64,000 bases of DNA from Mytilus californianus. Lineage: Eukaryota > Mollusca > Bivalvia > Mytilida > Mytilidae. A model generated the notes under the pieces. It was given only the letters and a program-made list of their open reading frames with translations, was not told where the DNA came from and ran no database searches. The DNA lies in contig NW_026262712.1 of NCBI RefSeq assembly GCF_021869535.1, positions 64,660,100-64,724,099 of the forward strand, read 5' to 3'. Position numbers and translations under genes: made by a program. Within the stretch, counting starts at the first letter, position 1; every line of letters starts with the position of its first letter. Positions 23,530-35,224 of this stretch are shown here, one piece after another.

Positions 23530-23530
<1 letters not shown>
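22350..23530 (+). repeat. Third, diverged copy of the cGLR-gene downstream flank, without the gene
   Basis: It aligns in the same direction with 55468-57210: a family A tail (22380-22660), then 'aatgtctatgccttaaag', 'caaattcgtttttggc', 'gcgacagccttatac' and 'tgacgtcattgtgacagc', and near the end 'caatttattgcaggaaaaa'. Much more diverged than the two arms are from each other. It shows that the duplicon existed in at least three copies, but here the gene itself is gone or was never included. Confidence 0.75.
23205..23460 (+). repeat. Dispersed repeat (family D)
   Basis: It contains 'aactccctcaggcaaagttg' and 'gcattgagcgttcccgatga'. The inverse copy lies at 48100-48392 as a private insertion of the right arm. 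Non-coding. Confidence 0.65.

Positions 23531-23539
<9 letters not shown>

Positions 23540-23583
<44 letters not shown>
23540..23583. repeat. (CT)n microsatellite
   Basis: An uninterrupted CT dinucleotide run of about 44 bp. The Arg/Glu-rich frames on the reverse strand are by-products of it. Confidence 0.95.
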
Positions 23584-23586
<3 letters not shown>

Positions 23587-24009
23587 TTGTGTCAGATGAA
23601 ACATGCAAATACAATGAAATTAAAACAGAATCAGTAATTTGCAACATACAGGCAAACAAATAGCAATTGCCAGCCAAGCTTATTTCATATCAATATTCAT
23701 TCCTAATAGTCTTACGTGATATTCATTTCTGAAATTTATGACTGACTTTCCGGACATTTATTTCTGATATTCATCCCTTATAGTCATTCCTGATATTCTT
23801 TAAATTCATTCCTGATATTCAATCTTGGTTTTTTTTCTTTTTTAATTTGACTTACCGTCATAAGAACAGAATTCTGTTTTAGATACAAGGCAAACTGTAA
23901 ATGTAAATCATTCGGATAAAATTTAACAATTCAATATTACAGCTTACTAACATGAAAGTAATAATTTGTTCTTGACATTTCTATTCTATCCTTAAATATC
24001 AAGAATACA

Positions 24010-24180
24010 TCATGTTTACTATCCCGACACAAAAAAATCAAAATTCAATAGGCATCGTGTTTACTAACTCGACACAAATAGCCTAGAAAAACCAGTCAAA
24101 GTTGGTGACAAAGGAATAACAATAAACTTTTTTTATTAAAATGACTACAAAGAATTTTTTATTCAGGTAGAAAATTGTAA
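24010..24180 (+). repeat. Fragment of duplicon sequence, repeated at 26232-26420
   Basis: 'catgtttactatcccgacac' to 'ggtgacaaaggaataa' occurs here and again 2.2 kb downstream. The part with 'gacaaaggaat' also resembles 16310-16420, the 3' flank of the Myb-like pseudogene. Confidence 0.6.
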
Positions 24181-25300
24181 ACAATAGTTTTTGTAACTTT
24201 TGTACACAAGAAGAAATTACGATCACTTCTTAATTCTGTGTCCGTATTTAAAACATTTTTTGAACAAACTAAATGAAGCTTTATAGAGGAGTACAATAAC
24301 TTATAAGATAAAATTAAAACATCTGGTATTTGGATATGAAATTTCTGACAAAAAATAGTTTAACTACTTTTTATTAGTTTTTAACAATTATTAGTTTTTT
24401 CTATTTAGAAAGCGTATTACATATCTGATCAAAAGACAAAAAATGTCAATGCTCTCTTAATTTTCATTAATGAATTCAATAGAAGAATAAGCGTGACAAT
24501 CCAAAATAATATTTTAGTAACTATTAAAAAACATTTGAACAATCGTTATGAGTGATATTATTGAATGTATTATCTTTACTACATATGCCTATAAATAAAA
24601 CAACACAAACGCAAATATCAATTTGCCGACAGCCCACCGTATTTGATGGACGCCGGATGTAATTTTATAATAACAAATACAATATAGTTTCTATTAAACA
24701 ACAAATAACAAACATGTTGTAATTCAATGCTTCTATACATTATAAATGAACATTCTCTCTTAAATCTTTCCAAAATATTTCCCTCACGGATAGTCGAGGC
24801 CGTCCAGGAAAAACCATATTTTGTTAAGTGGAAACCTGTATCCGACGACAAAGCACAAGCCTATCTCAGGAAAAAGGTAGTCGGACCTCACCTTCTATAA
24901 CGAGAGAGATGACAAAAAAACAAAAATTCTTGAAATGAATACATATATACATATATATATATATGACTTAAGTTTAAGGCATGCACGTACGAACGGCGAC
25001 TAGAAAGTGACAAACAAATCAAACATACCTACATACCCGGATCTAAATCAACCCCTCTGATTGGACCATACGCATATTACCCATAACGTCAATACAATAT
25101 TTTCCCGCTTTACTTCGAACCGCGAGAAAATATTAATATACATGTATTTGGTAATATGAATTTTACAACTAATTACTGCCCTGAGTAATTAGTGGAATGT
25201 AACAGGGAACATCAGGAGGGGCTTGGACTCCTGAAGTAAATCGTAACAAGCCAGTAATTGAAATGAATATTTAATTATGCTGTTAAAAAACAAACCAAAA
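24180..25300. other. Spacer sequence, no gene seen
   Basis: AT-rich with an AT dinucleotide run near 24950-24964. No credible coding sequence, RNA gene or repeat family is recognised. Confidence 0.4.
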
Positions 25301-25334
25301 AAAAAACATCATGTTTACTATCCCTACACAAATA

Positions 25335-26231
25335 TAAAATTGAGAATGGAAATGGGGAATGTGTCAAAGAGACAACAACCCGACCATAGAACAGACAACA
25401 GCAGAAGGTCACCAACAGGTCTTCAATGCAGCGAGAAATTCCCGCACCCGGAGGCGTCCTTCAGCTGGCCCCTAAACAAATATATATACTAGTTCAGTGA
25501 TAATGAACGCCATACTAAACTCCAAATTGTACACAAGAAACTAAAATTAAAAATAATACAAGACTAACAAAGGCTAGAGGCTCCTGACTTGGGACAGGCG
25601 CAAAAATGCGGCGGGGTTAAACATGTTTATGAGATCTCAACCCTCCCCCTATACCTCTAGCCAATGTAGAAAAGTAAACGCATAACAATACGCACATTAA
25701 AATTCAGTGCAAGAGAAGTCCGAGTCTGATGTCAGAAGATGTAACCAAAGAAAATAAACAAAAACACAATAATACATAAATAACAACAGACTACTAGCAG
25801 TTAACTGACATGCCAGCTCCAGACTTCAATTAAACTGATTGAAAGATTATGTCTTCATCATATGAATATCAGGCACAATCCTTCCCGTTAGGGGTTTAGT
25901 ATCATACCATCATAACATATATGAGAAGAACATAACCCGTGTCATGCCAACAACTGGTTTTTAAATAAATGTGTTTAGTGCCGATGTAAAGACCCTATAA
26001 GTGAATCAATATTAACGCCAAAATATGCAATCTTTAATGACCTGACAACAGTATCGTAACTATATCCCTTCTTAATACGTCTATTTAAAGGTTTTGTTAG
26101 CTTCAGAGGTGAATACTGACATTTTTGTGCTTTATAAAGAATACTTCCATAAAAAATTGGATGTGAAATACCTGAACGTATAAGAAGTCTGCATGTTGAG
26201 CTATATTTACGAATGATGTCCTTATCACCAT
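25335..26231 (-). mobile_element. 5'-truncated non-LTR retroelement (family F) with RT-region remnant and long target duplication
   Basis: The element reads on the minus strand. Its 5'-truncated start is near 26231 and its 3' end near 25335, where the plus strand reads 'attgagaatggaaatgggga'. The minus-strand ORF 25975-26250 (91 aa) contains RSGISHPIFYGSILYKAQK, the 'GI-x-HP-x-FYG' block seen C-terminal to invertebrate reverse transcriptases, followed by KGYSYDTVVRSLK. Both sides carry about 23 bp of nearly the same sequence (25312-25334 and 26232-26254, starting 'catgtttactatccc'), the same site found uninterrupted at 24010. This is a clear retroposition event. The copy at 9730-10345 is shorter. 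Confidence 0.75.
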
Positions 26232-26420
26232 GTTTACTATCCCGACACAAAAAATCAAAATTTAATAGGCATCGTGTTTACTAACTTGACGTAAATAACC
26301 TAGAAAAACCAGTCAAACTTGGTGACAAAGGAATAAACTATTTGTATTAAATGACTGGGATTATTCAAAGTTGAACCAAGATAAATACATGGGACCCAGA
26401 CATTAATTATAATTTATCGG
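26232..26420 (+). repeat. Fragment of the Myb-pseudogene 3' flank
   Basis: 'gactgggattattcaaagtt' and 'atacatgggacccagacatt' match 16360-16410 in the left arm. It adds a further partial copy of the duplicon in the spacer. Confidence 0.6.
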
Positions 26421-29400
26421 TAATTTGTACATTTTTCCTTTGATTGATTCGATGATAATGTCAGTGTCTCTGATCTGGTCGTAATACAAAAATTATTGGG
26501 TCAGTTCGCACTTGACATATGCGAGTACACCGCGTAAGGATCTGCTTTCCCTTTCATTCAGAAAATCGCACGAGATTTTTTTCGCAGAAACGCACGACTT
26601 GTTTAGTGAATAATACTTGTGAAACGTCAGTTTAGCCTTTTTGAACAATTGTGTCTTAATTTGAAAATTTGAACAGAAAATGTGACAACCTTGTCACAGA
26701 GGAAAAGACATGTCATTGAAATGAATAAAATCTGTTATTTTTTGTGATTTATTTTCCTTTTTCATGCCTCAATCATGTCTGTCAGTACACAAAATTACTA
26801 AAAATACAAATTTTTTTCTCACTTTCTTAAAAATCACACAGATATTCTGAATTCAGCACAATATGCATATAAGAATATGTATATAAACCTCCCAATAGTA
26901 TCCCTAAATCAGTGCATTCTTTTTTTAGCGAAGTCCAGGGCAGGTGTAAATTATTGTGGTATGTTAACATGACTCCAGTGTAAACATCCTAAGATCTGAT
27001 ATAACACAGATAAAAGACAGAGGAAAAGCCGTTTGAATAGAGTCAGATCTTTATTTTGTAGCTAACACATGTAATTGCAAAAGAATGAAGATGATATCAC
27101 ATCATGATATGATAGTGTTTCTGCTCATTCCCTGCTCATCCATAGATGGTTGTTCAATCTGCATTCAGTTTACCTAAATCAATCTATATTTATGATGATT
27201 TAGTCCATTCTATGTTTACAATTGTTTAGCTGCATGTACCTGCATTTGACGAGAATTAATATATAAGGGCAACATGGTATTTTTTTTTTCAATCTTCATG
27301 ATCTTCATTATTATACATATTTATATATTTATATGTTACCAGAGATTATATTATATGGCTCTGATGCTTTAATTTAGACTTACAAAAAAAACTTTTCATT
27401 CCCTTTATATATTTATTTTTCACACCAAATGTCCCTGTTTTATGTTGTGATTTTTTTTTTATTTGATTACATAAATTCATACCCACTAAAAGATACAAAA
27501 TTACATGGGTATTAGTGAAATGCTGTTTTCAGGGTTTTTTTTACACTATATTGGCATTTTACTTTTATCATGCGTATTGCATGTTTTGCAATATTCAGTT
27601 ATTTGATATACATGATTGAGGATTGGGTTTTAAGTTAAAGAATAGTTATTAACTGTCATACCCAAAATACATCCTGACACTCTTGGCATTTACAATAACT
27701 GTTATTGCATATATATGTACACTTAAAGTAAATTGACATTTCTGTTAGAGCTTGAAAATCCATTTTTTTATAATTTGTATACTCAGAAAAACAAGGTATC
27801 TCATTTCTTTTGTCATATTATTAAGCCTTCAGCAAACGAAGGACTAGTGGTTCATTTAATAATAAGAGTAGAAGTTTTTATTTTCTCTTGAAAAATATGA
27901 AATTTAATTTATCTTGTTAAATACAGACATGACAACTGAAGGGGACTGTTAATGATGGATGAGTATCCATGTCATATGCCAAGCTCTATATCTTCTTAGT
28001 CCTGACAAGTTCTGAATGATTAAAAACAGACAAAACTACTGCAAAGAGAAAAAAATCTTCAAAGAAAAAATGCAATGCCAATTCTGACATTAATTTGTTC
28101 AGAAAAGATTTTACTCTTTCACTCGGTCTCTAAATCAAGCCCTAATATTATTTTTATTATCTGTTAATTTTTCTCAATATTTATTACCTTGTAATATTTC
28201 TACTTTATATACACATAGAAATTACATGTTTGGTGAATGGGAAGCCTTTTTTATAGAGTACCTTGATATTTCCATTTTAACAAAACATTGTAATGGGTAT
28301 GATATACCAGTGACCAGGAGTTGTTACATTTCAGTGTTCATCATTAGACCTCAGATACATAATTACTTAATTATTGCATATATAAATATATGTAACACTC
28401 ATTTAGAATGTTACACAACTTTAGTTCACAGATATAACTGATAATGGGTCTGAACAGAAATTCTCTAAAACATTTACTCTAGAATAGAAGATATAAAACA
28501 TGTACATTTCATACCCATAATCTTTATAAAATATTTTTTCATGAAGATCTACAAAGAAAAAAAATCTGCTTCTGAATCATTGAATGGTGAATCAAAATGA
28601 AGTATTATGTGTATTCAAGAACAATACTTGATTCTCCTAAAGAGATGTATGCCTTGCAACAATTATTTCTATCAAAGTATGACAAAATAGAGGTAAACAT
28701 GCATTCAGGGCAAATGCTGAAACATTTTTCCCCCTTTAATGCTGGAAATTTTTCACCTAAGCTTGGGATCAGTATTTTTTCTAATAATTTACTGGTCCAA
28801 AAACACCTCTGATACTTTATGTAAATAGTTTTTACTACATACTTTCTTTTATTTCTTCTGAAGCTAATTGTGTGTAGTATTATAGACTAGTTAAAAACTT
28901 TTTATTTTAAACTAAATGTAATAATTGCCAATTTCTCTAGCAATATTCCTGATTTCTAGATGATTATAAGAAAAAAATTTGGAACATTTCAATTAAATAG
29001 TGATTCACCAAAGCATACATACATTCTGTAATACTTTCTCTCACTGTTTGGGTCCTGAAACTTCACAGGTGCCCTCATTCCAATGTTGAATTATAATTTC
29101 CATGATATTTTTCATATTTACACATTTTACTATCGCGTACGGATAAACCATTGAATATTATGCCCCAGAAACACTGTTTTCCTTACAAAAATTGAGTGAA
29201 ATGCTTATTTTCTCTCGTTTCTGATCATCCGTCCCTTCAACGACTTTTCATTCGAATTATCTTCCCTTAGCCGGTCGCCAATTTTGGACATGTTGAATTT
29301 ACACATGGTTTGTTTACCTGACGAGTTTTGGTAACGATAGGCATTTCATGTTCATAATAACATGAGGTATCATCCGTCTTACGGAAAATACGTTATCATT

Positions 29401-30140
29401 ACGTGTGTCATTTCAATTTACATTTATTTACTGAGAAGTGTCACGGCCGCGGCACGTTTTTTCATCTTTGCCAATCAAATCATTTAGGAAATTCTACATT
29501 TTCATTCTTAAAAGAATAACGTAGTGAAAGTATGAAACCTGCCGTATCAAATGATATATTTGTTTAAGCATGGTAAATCATAATATCTTTACGCCGTCAA
29601 TTTCGTGGAGTCATTGCCGTTGCTAAAAAATGTCATTTTTTAACAGAAAATCACGTGACCAGAATAATAAAATCGACGTCATTATGAGATTAGCTGTCCG
29701 GCTGTTTGTTCAACCTGTTCAGTCATTATTAAGTGTTACCATTTATATTTAGACGCAACATATAAAAAGTGACCAAAAAGGTACTGCAAAAGCACGAGAG
29801 AAGCTAAAAAAAAATAAAAAAGATTTACACAATTATGACCGTAGTGCCTATAACGTTTCAACGGTCCGGGTTGAAAAATGAACAACATGACTTGAAAAAT
29901 AAACAACGAAAAGCGAAAGTAAATATGTATAAATATATTGCAAAATACACAGTACTTTCCTAAAATGAATGTAATCGTCTTCAGGATAAAGGCCGAGCGT
30001 ATAACGACAAGATAAATGTGATTTTTATATTTAGCAAATTATCGATCTGATAATAACAAGTATTTAAAATAAAAGATTTTACTCGAAATTCGAAAACAAA
30101 TCTCTAAAACAAATCTGCTGATTCAGATCGTATCAAACTA
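26420..30140. other. 3.7-kb spacer stretch, no gene recognised
   Basis: Very AT-rich, with short ORFs of 71 aa at 28226-28441 and 28597-28812 that have no recognisable features. A slightly more GC-rich patch at 29050-29480 has no clear exon structure. This is the quietest part of the window and probably ordinary intergenic or intronic DNA. Confidence 0.45.
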
Positions 30141-30144
30141 TGCT

Positions 30145-30960
30145 ATGTAAAAATATGGAACGCCATCCCTGCCTTATAAGAAGAAACTGCTATGACATGA
30201 TGCAAATATTGCTAATAATTACATCATGTCAAAACACTATAACATGATATTAATACTTTATTACATGATGTGAATTCTTCATTACGTAATGTGATTACTC
30301 CTTTACATGATGTGAAAACTTCATTACGTGATGAGTTTACTTCTCTACATAAAGTGAAAACTTCATTACGTGATGTGGTTACCTCTTTACACGATGTGAG
30401 AACTTCATTACGTGATGTGATAATTTATTTACATGATGTGAAAACTTGATTGCGTGATGTGGTTACTTCTTGACATGATGGTAATTCTTGGTTACGTGGT
30501 GTGGTTACTTCTTTACATGATGTGATAATTTCATTACATGATGCGAAACTTTCCTTACGTGCTGTTAAAAAGCCATTATGTCGTATTTCTATAACATCGG
30601 GCAAAAAGATATACATTGTAATGTCAAATGGGTATTACGCGATAAGAAACACACATGACGTTATGTGAACACTTCATTATGTCAAAATATCTTTATAAGA
30701 ACACGGAACCTCTCGGACGGACGTAATACCACATGGACTTAAAGAAAGAAAAGGCATACGGGTATTCGAATGAAAAAGTAGGCATGGCGTGTCATGGTAA
30801 ATCAAATTCTTGAAAGAATAGGAAAGACCACCTTGGGCAGCACATTCCAACCACATAGTTAGCAGATTAAAATTTTCTTTATCAATGTTTTTCGTTTTTT
30901 TTTTTTCTTATTTCCTGTCTATTTTTATTTCATTAATAAACGTATTTAACGCTGGTATCA
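30145..30960 (+). mobile_element. Non-autonomous element with an internal ATGATGTGA-type minisatellite
   Basis: It begins 'atatggaacgccatccctgc' and then has about 14 short units alternating 'cattacgtgatgtg' and 'ctttacatgatgtg' (period about 42 bp in pairs). It ends with 'cattccaaccacatagtt' and a conserved flank. A shorter inverse copy lies at 34450-34845. The short frames inside are repeat-derived. Confidence 0.7.
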
Positions 30961-30984
30961 ATATTTTGTTTTTGTTTTCTAGCC

Positions 30985-31075
30985 ATGTGCAGTTTACTAT
31001 CCATATCCGTATACTGAAAAATCTTAAAGGGGCCTATGTCGCCATTTTGAATAGCCTACCCTTCTTTAAATAAAA
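30985..31075 (+). repeat. 90-bp direct repeat, first copy (second at 33493-33580)
   Basis: 'gtgcagtttactatccatat' through 'agcctacccttcttta' occurs in both places with a few differences. The two copies bracket the family A tail and the GAGGCTCTAAAGAGCC element. Confidence 0.75.
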
Positions 31076-31099
31076 AAAAATGATTAAAAATAATTCTAT

Positions 31100-31480
31100 G
31101 TATAAAGATAAGAAGATGTGGTATGATTGCCAATGAGACAACTCTCCACAAGAGACCAAATGACACAAAAAATAAACAACTATAGGTCACCGTACGACCT
31201 TCAACAACGAGTAAACCCCATACCGCATAGTCAGCTATTAAAGGCTCCGAAATGACAAATGAAAAACAATTCAAACGAGAAAACTAACGGCCTGATTTAT
31301 GTACAAAATGATGAACGAAAAACAAATATGATATACAGCAACAAACGACAACCACTGAATTACAGGCTCCTGACTTGGGACAGTCACATATAGAATGCAG
31401 AGGGGTTAAACATATTAGCGGGCGCCCAACCCCCTCCCCCCTAACCTGAGACAGTGGTGTAACAGTACAATATATGAACA
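31100..31480 (-). mobile_element. Retroelement tail repeat (family A), near full length
   Basis: On the plus strand it reads 'gatgtggtatgattgccaat' at the start, 'gaccttcaacaacgagtaaa' in the middle and 'aggctcctgacttgggacag' near the end. It is one of the best-preserved copies here and useful as a family reference. Confidence 0.75.
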
Positions 31481-31489
31481 AACTATACT

Positions 31490-33245
31490 AGAGGCTCTAA
31501 AGAGCCTGTGTCGCTCACCTTGGTCTATGTGCATATCACACAAAGGACACTCTCCAACATTGTAGGCGAGAATAGACTTCATGACAAAAATCTCTATTTT
31601 GTTGATCTTGTATTACTGATCTTTTAGTCTGTTTAGTTTCTCTCTATCTTCTTTAGTTTTTGCTCAAAACACAAAAGAGGGTAAAAAAAATCCTCATTTA
31701 AGGGCAATCACTCCTATGAAGAGTGACAGTCTACTAACTATATCGGTAAAATTTGACTTTTTAATAGATCTTGCCTTGCTGATCATTTTTGTAATTTAAA
31801 TGTTTATTTATATATTATAATTTAAATCATATAAGGCATAACGGAAAAAAAATGTTTCTCTCTAAATATCATAGTTTTCATGATAATAGGCAAAAATGAA
31901 AAAAAAAAATGGCAAAATTTGTCATTTATGGGCAATTACTCCTATAAGAATTTGTCTAACAGTTTTGACGTATATGGACAATTGGTAGAGCTTATTATTC
32001 TGAACATTTTTGCTCCTTTCAGATTTTCTCTATTTATAACGGTTAAAAAAATAATAGACAAAACTTGCATTTTACCCCTGTTCTATATTTAGCCATGTCG
32101 GCCATGTTGGTTGGTAGGCGAGGTCATCGGACACATTTTTAAAACTAGATACACTAATGATGATTGTGGCGAAATTTGGTTAAATTTGTCTGAGGAGTTT
32201 CAGAGGAGAAAATTTTCGTAAAAGATTACAAAAATTTCCAAAAAATATTAAAAATTGACTATAAAGGGCAATAACTCCTTAAGGGGTTAATTGACCAATT
32301 TGGTCATGTTGACTTATTTGTAGATCTTACTTATCTGAACATTATTGCTGTTTACAGTTTATCTATAATAATATTCAAGATAATAACCAAAAACTGCAAA
32401 ATATCCTTATAATTCAGGGGCAGCAACCCAACTACGGGTTGTCTGATTTGTCTGAAAATTTCAGGGCAGATAGATCTTAACCTGATGAACATTTACCCCA
32501 TGTTAGATTTGCTCTAAATGCTTTAATTTCACAAATATAAGCCAAAATCTGCATTTCCCCCTTATGTTCTATTTTAAGCCATGTCGGCCATGTTGGTTGG
32601 TAGGCGGGGTCAACCGACACATTTTTTAAAACTAGATACCCTAATGATGATTGTGGATAAGTTTGGTTAAATTTGTCTCAGTAGTTTTAGAGAAGAAGAT
32701 TTTTGTAAAAGATTACAAAAATTTACAAAAATTGCTACAAATTGACAAAAAGGGCAATAACTCTTTAAGGGGTCAATTGACCATTTTGGTCATGTTGACT
32801 TATTTGTAGATCTTTGCTGAACATTATGGCTGTTTACAGTTTATCTCTATCTATAATAATATTCAAGATAACCAAAAACTAAAAATTTCCTTAAAATTAC
32901 CAATTCAGGGGCAGCAACCCAACTACGGGTTGTCTGTTTTGTCTGAAAATTTCAGGGCAGATAGATCTTGACCTGATGAACATTTTTACTCCCACATATT
33001 TGCTATAAATGCTTTAGTTTCAGAGATATCAGCCAAAAACTGCATTTTACCCCAATGTTCTATTTTTAGCCATGGCGGCCATCTTGGTTTATGAGCGGGG
33101 TCATCGCATACATTTTTTAAACTAAATACCCTAAGGATGATTTAGGCAAAGTTTGGTTTAATTTTGCTGAGTAGTTTTAGAGGAGAAGATTTTTGTAAAA
33201 TTTAACGACGACGAACGACGGACGCCAAGTGATGAGAAAAGCTAA
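31490..33245. mobile_element. Dispersed element starting GAGGCTCTAAAGAGCC, with internal tandem units of about 485-490 bp
   Basis: It starts 'gaggctctaaagagcctgtg' and ends near 'cggacgccaagtgatgagaa'; the expected inverted right end is missing. Inside, the block 'agccatgtcggccatgttgg' recurs at about 32091, 32576 and 33069, giving two full tandem units plus part of a third. No ORF. Recalled as very common in bivalves. Confidence 0.7.
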
Positions 33246-33492
33246 AAATCAGTTGAAAAAGGCTTAACTCATCCGATCGATACAAAGCACAAGTAACAAA
33301 AACACAGAGTGGATGTGGCAGGTTACTTACACATCCCCACAACAAAAAGACGCTAAGAACAGATCTGAGAGTATTCGCCGTTACTGATAGCTAGTTCAAA
33401 GCCAATAACAACAAATCAAAAAAATTATGAATCTAAGACTAAATTATCAACCAATACACATCCAACATCTAATGAATTTAGTGTATAGCAAT

Positions 33493-33580
33493 GTGCAGTT
33501 TACTATCCATATCCGTATACTGAATAATTCTAAAGGGTTTTAAGTCGTCATTTTGATAAGCCTACCCTTCTTTAATTAGA
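33493..33580 (+). repeat. 90-bp direct repeat, second copy
   Basis: Partner of 30985-31075; see that entry for the shared words. The downstream sequence differs. Confidence 0.75.
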
Positions 33581-33859
33581 ATATAATTAAAATACTTCTA
33601 TGTTACTATATACCAAAAGGCACTCGTGTCCTTCCTAAATGACTATTTATCACAAGTATGTATTGATTTTTCGTTCAACGACACCCTTACTCAGCTATCA
33701 TTTCATTCAGGTCAAAAACTTCAAAATTTTCCGGCGAAAGCAACGTAACTAAAAACCGGAAACTCTACACAAAAATGTACGACAAAAGAGATGATTTTTA
33801 TTTCCTTATTGTTAATTTTCCTTTTATGGACGGTGATGTTCCTTTGGCACAGTCTTACG

Positions 33860-34185
33860 GTGTTTAGATATCCCAACTCATTCGCTATGCCCGTGTCTGT
33901 AGTGACGTTTTGGATTTCAATGAGCGTAATCTATGTATAAATGGTTAATTATTAAGTCAGGAATTTCGTTACTACAAATTTCCTAAAACCTTTACTTATT
34001 TTTTCCATAGATACAAAGATTTGGTTTGCAAGTTTGGCTAATTTATTTCAAACGGAATAGCACAACCTAAATTTTTCGGTGATGTTGTTTACCGAACCCT
34101 GGAATTTAGATACGATCCGTATTAACTTATCAATCCTTTAAAAAACTTAATCTAAAAGTTCACAATCAAATAACTTTTTTATAAT
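33860..34185 (+). pseudogene. Reverse-transcriptase C-terminal fragment (degenerate)
   Basis: It has the same region as 7870-8190: read across frameshifts, ISQLIRYARVCSDVLDFNER, then a Lys-rich stretch and KFRYDP. It lies in the spacer in the same orientation as the other fragment. Not functional. Confidence 0.6.
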
Positions 34186-34449
34186 GGGGAGGGGTAGGAC
34201 GATACTCTGATATTGCAACTATACATGATCCAAATGAGTATGACGTCTTCAAAGACTTTTTTTATTATTTTGCTCTGATGCCTTCATACATTTGTTCAGA
34301 AAAAAAAATTGTTAAGGAAAGAAGTTGGTCTGTTGTTATGGAAATAAATTAATTAATAATTTTCCGGAAAAAAATAAACAATTGTGGAAAACATTATTCA
34401 TTTGTCCAGTAGAAAGTAAAATAGCCCTTCAATCCGTCGTAATTGTTTG

Positions 34450-34845
34450 GACTAAACTACAAAATGATGCCAACGTTAAATACGTAAATAATGTAATACA
34501 AATTATTTAATAGACAGGAAATGCGAAGAAAATTGTAAACATTGATAAATAAAACTTTAATCTGCTAACCGAGTCCCTGTGGTTGGAATGTGCTCCCCAA
34601 GGCGGACTTCCCTATTCTTTCAAGACTTTGAATTCCTAGGACCCGCCGTGCCTTTTTTCTTTCTATAAATGCATGTGAAGTTTTCACATAATGTAAAGAA
34701 GTAACCACATCACGTAATGAAGAATTCACATCATGTAATGAAGTATTCATATCATGTAATAGTGTTTTGACATGATGTAAGCAATATTTGCATCATGTCA
34801 TAGTAGTTCCTTCTTATAAGGCAGTGATGGCGTTCCATATAAAAA
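34450..34845 (-). mobile_element. Inverse, shorter copy of the element at 30145-30960
   Basis: Plus-strand words 'ggttggaatgtgctccccaa', 'cacatcatgtaatgaag' and 'aaggcagtgatggcgttcca' are reverse complements of the other copy. It has fewer minisatellite units. With that copy it forms a potential 4-kb hairpin arrangement inside the spacer. Confidence 0.7.
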
Positions 34846-35111
34846 AAATAGAAATTTGACTTAACGGAATGTTACCATTATATTCTGCATTGTTTAATGA
34901 ATGTAAAAAGCAGAAATATCGAAACGCAATAATAATCACTCATTTTCAATACTTTGTGCAAGAGAACGCCGTGTTTACTGCACTGTGACAAAATTTCAAA
35001 TGACGTAATGCAACCTGTGACGTCAAGTGTGATTCGACGCGATAAAGTAGTATGTTTGTTGTTTTCTTTATTATCATAGTGATTTTCATTTTGTCATAAT
35101 TACCGATAAAA

Positions 35112-35189
35112 AGAATAAAGGACTTTTTGTTTTTGATACTGACTTTTACACTGTAAAATCAGAATCAAAAACAAAAAGTCCTTTATTCT
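35112..35189. repeat. 78-bp near-perfect palindrome
   Basis: The first arm starts 'agaataaaggactttttgtt' and the second ends 'aacaaaaagtcctttattct'. At least 26 bp pair perfectly, and the centre ('ttttacactgtaaaa') is itself palindromic. Probably a tiny MITE. Confidence 0.85.
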
Positions 35190-35224
35190 ATATGTATTAT
35201 TATACTAGAGTCAATGGTTTGCTT

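Noticed and set aside
23365..23677. Arg/Glu-repeat ORFs on the minus strand
   Set aside because: Produced by the (CT)n microsatellite at 23540-23583.
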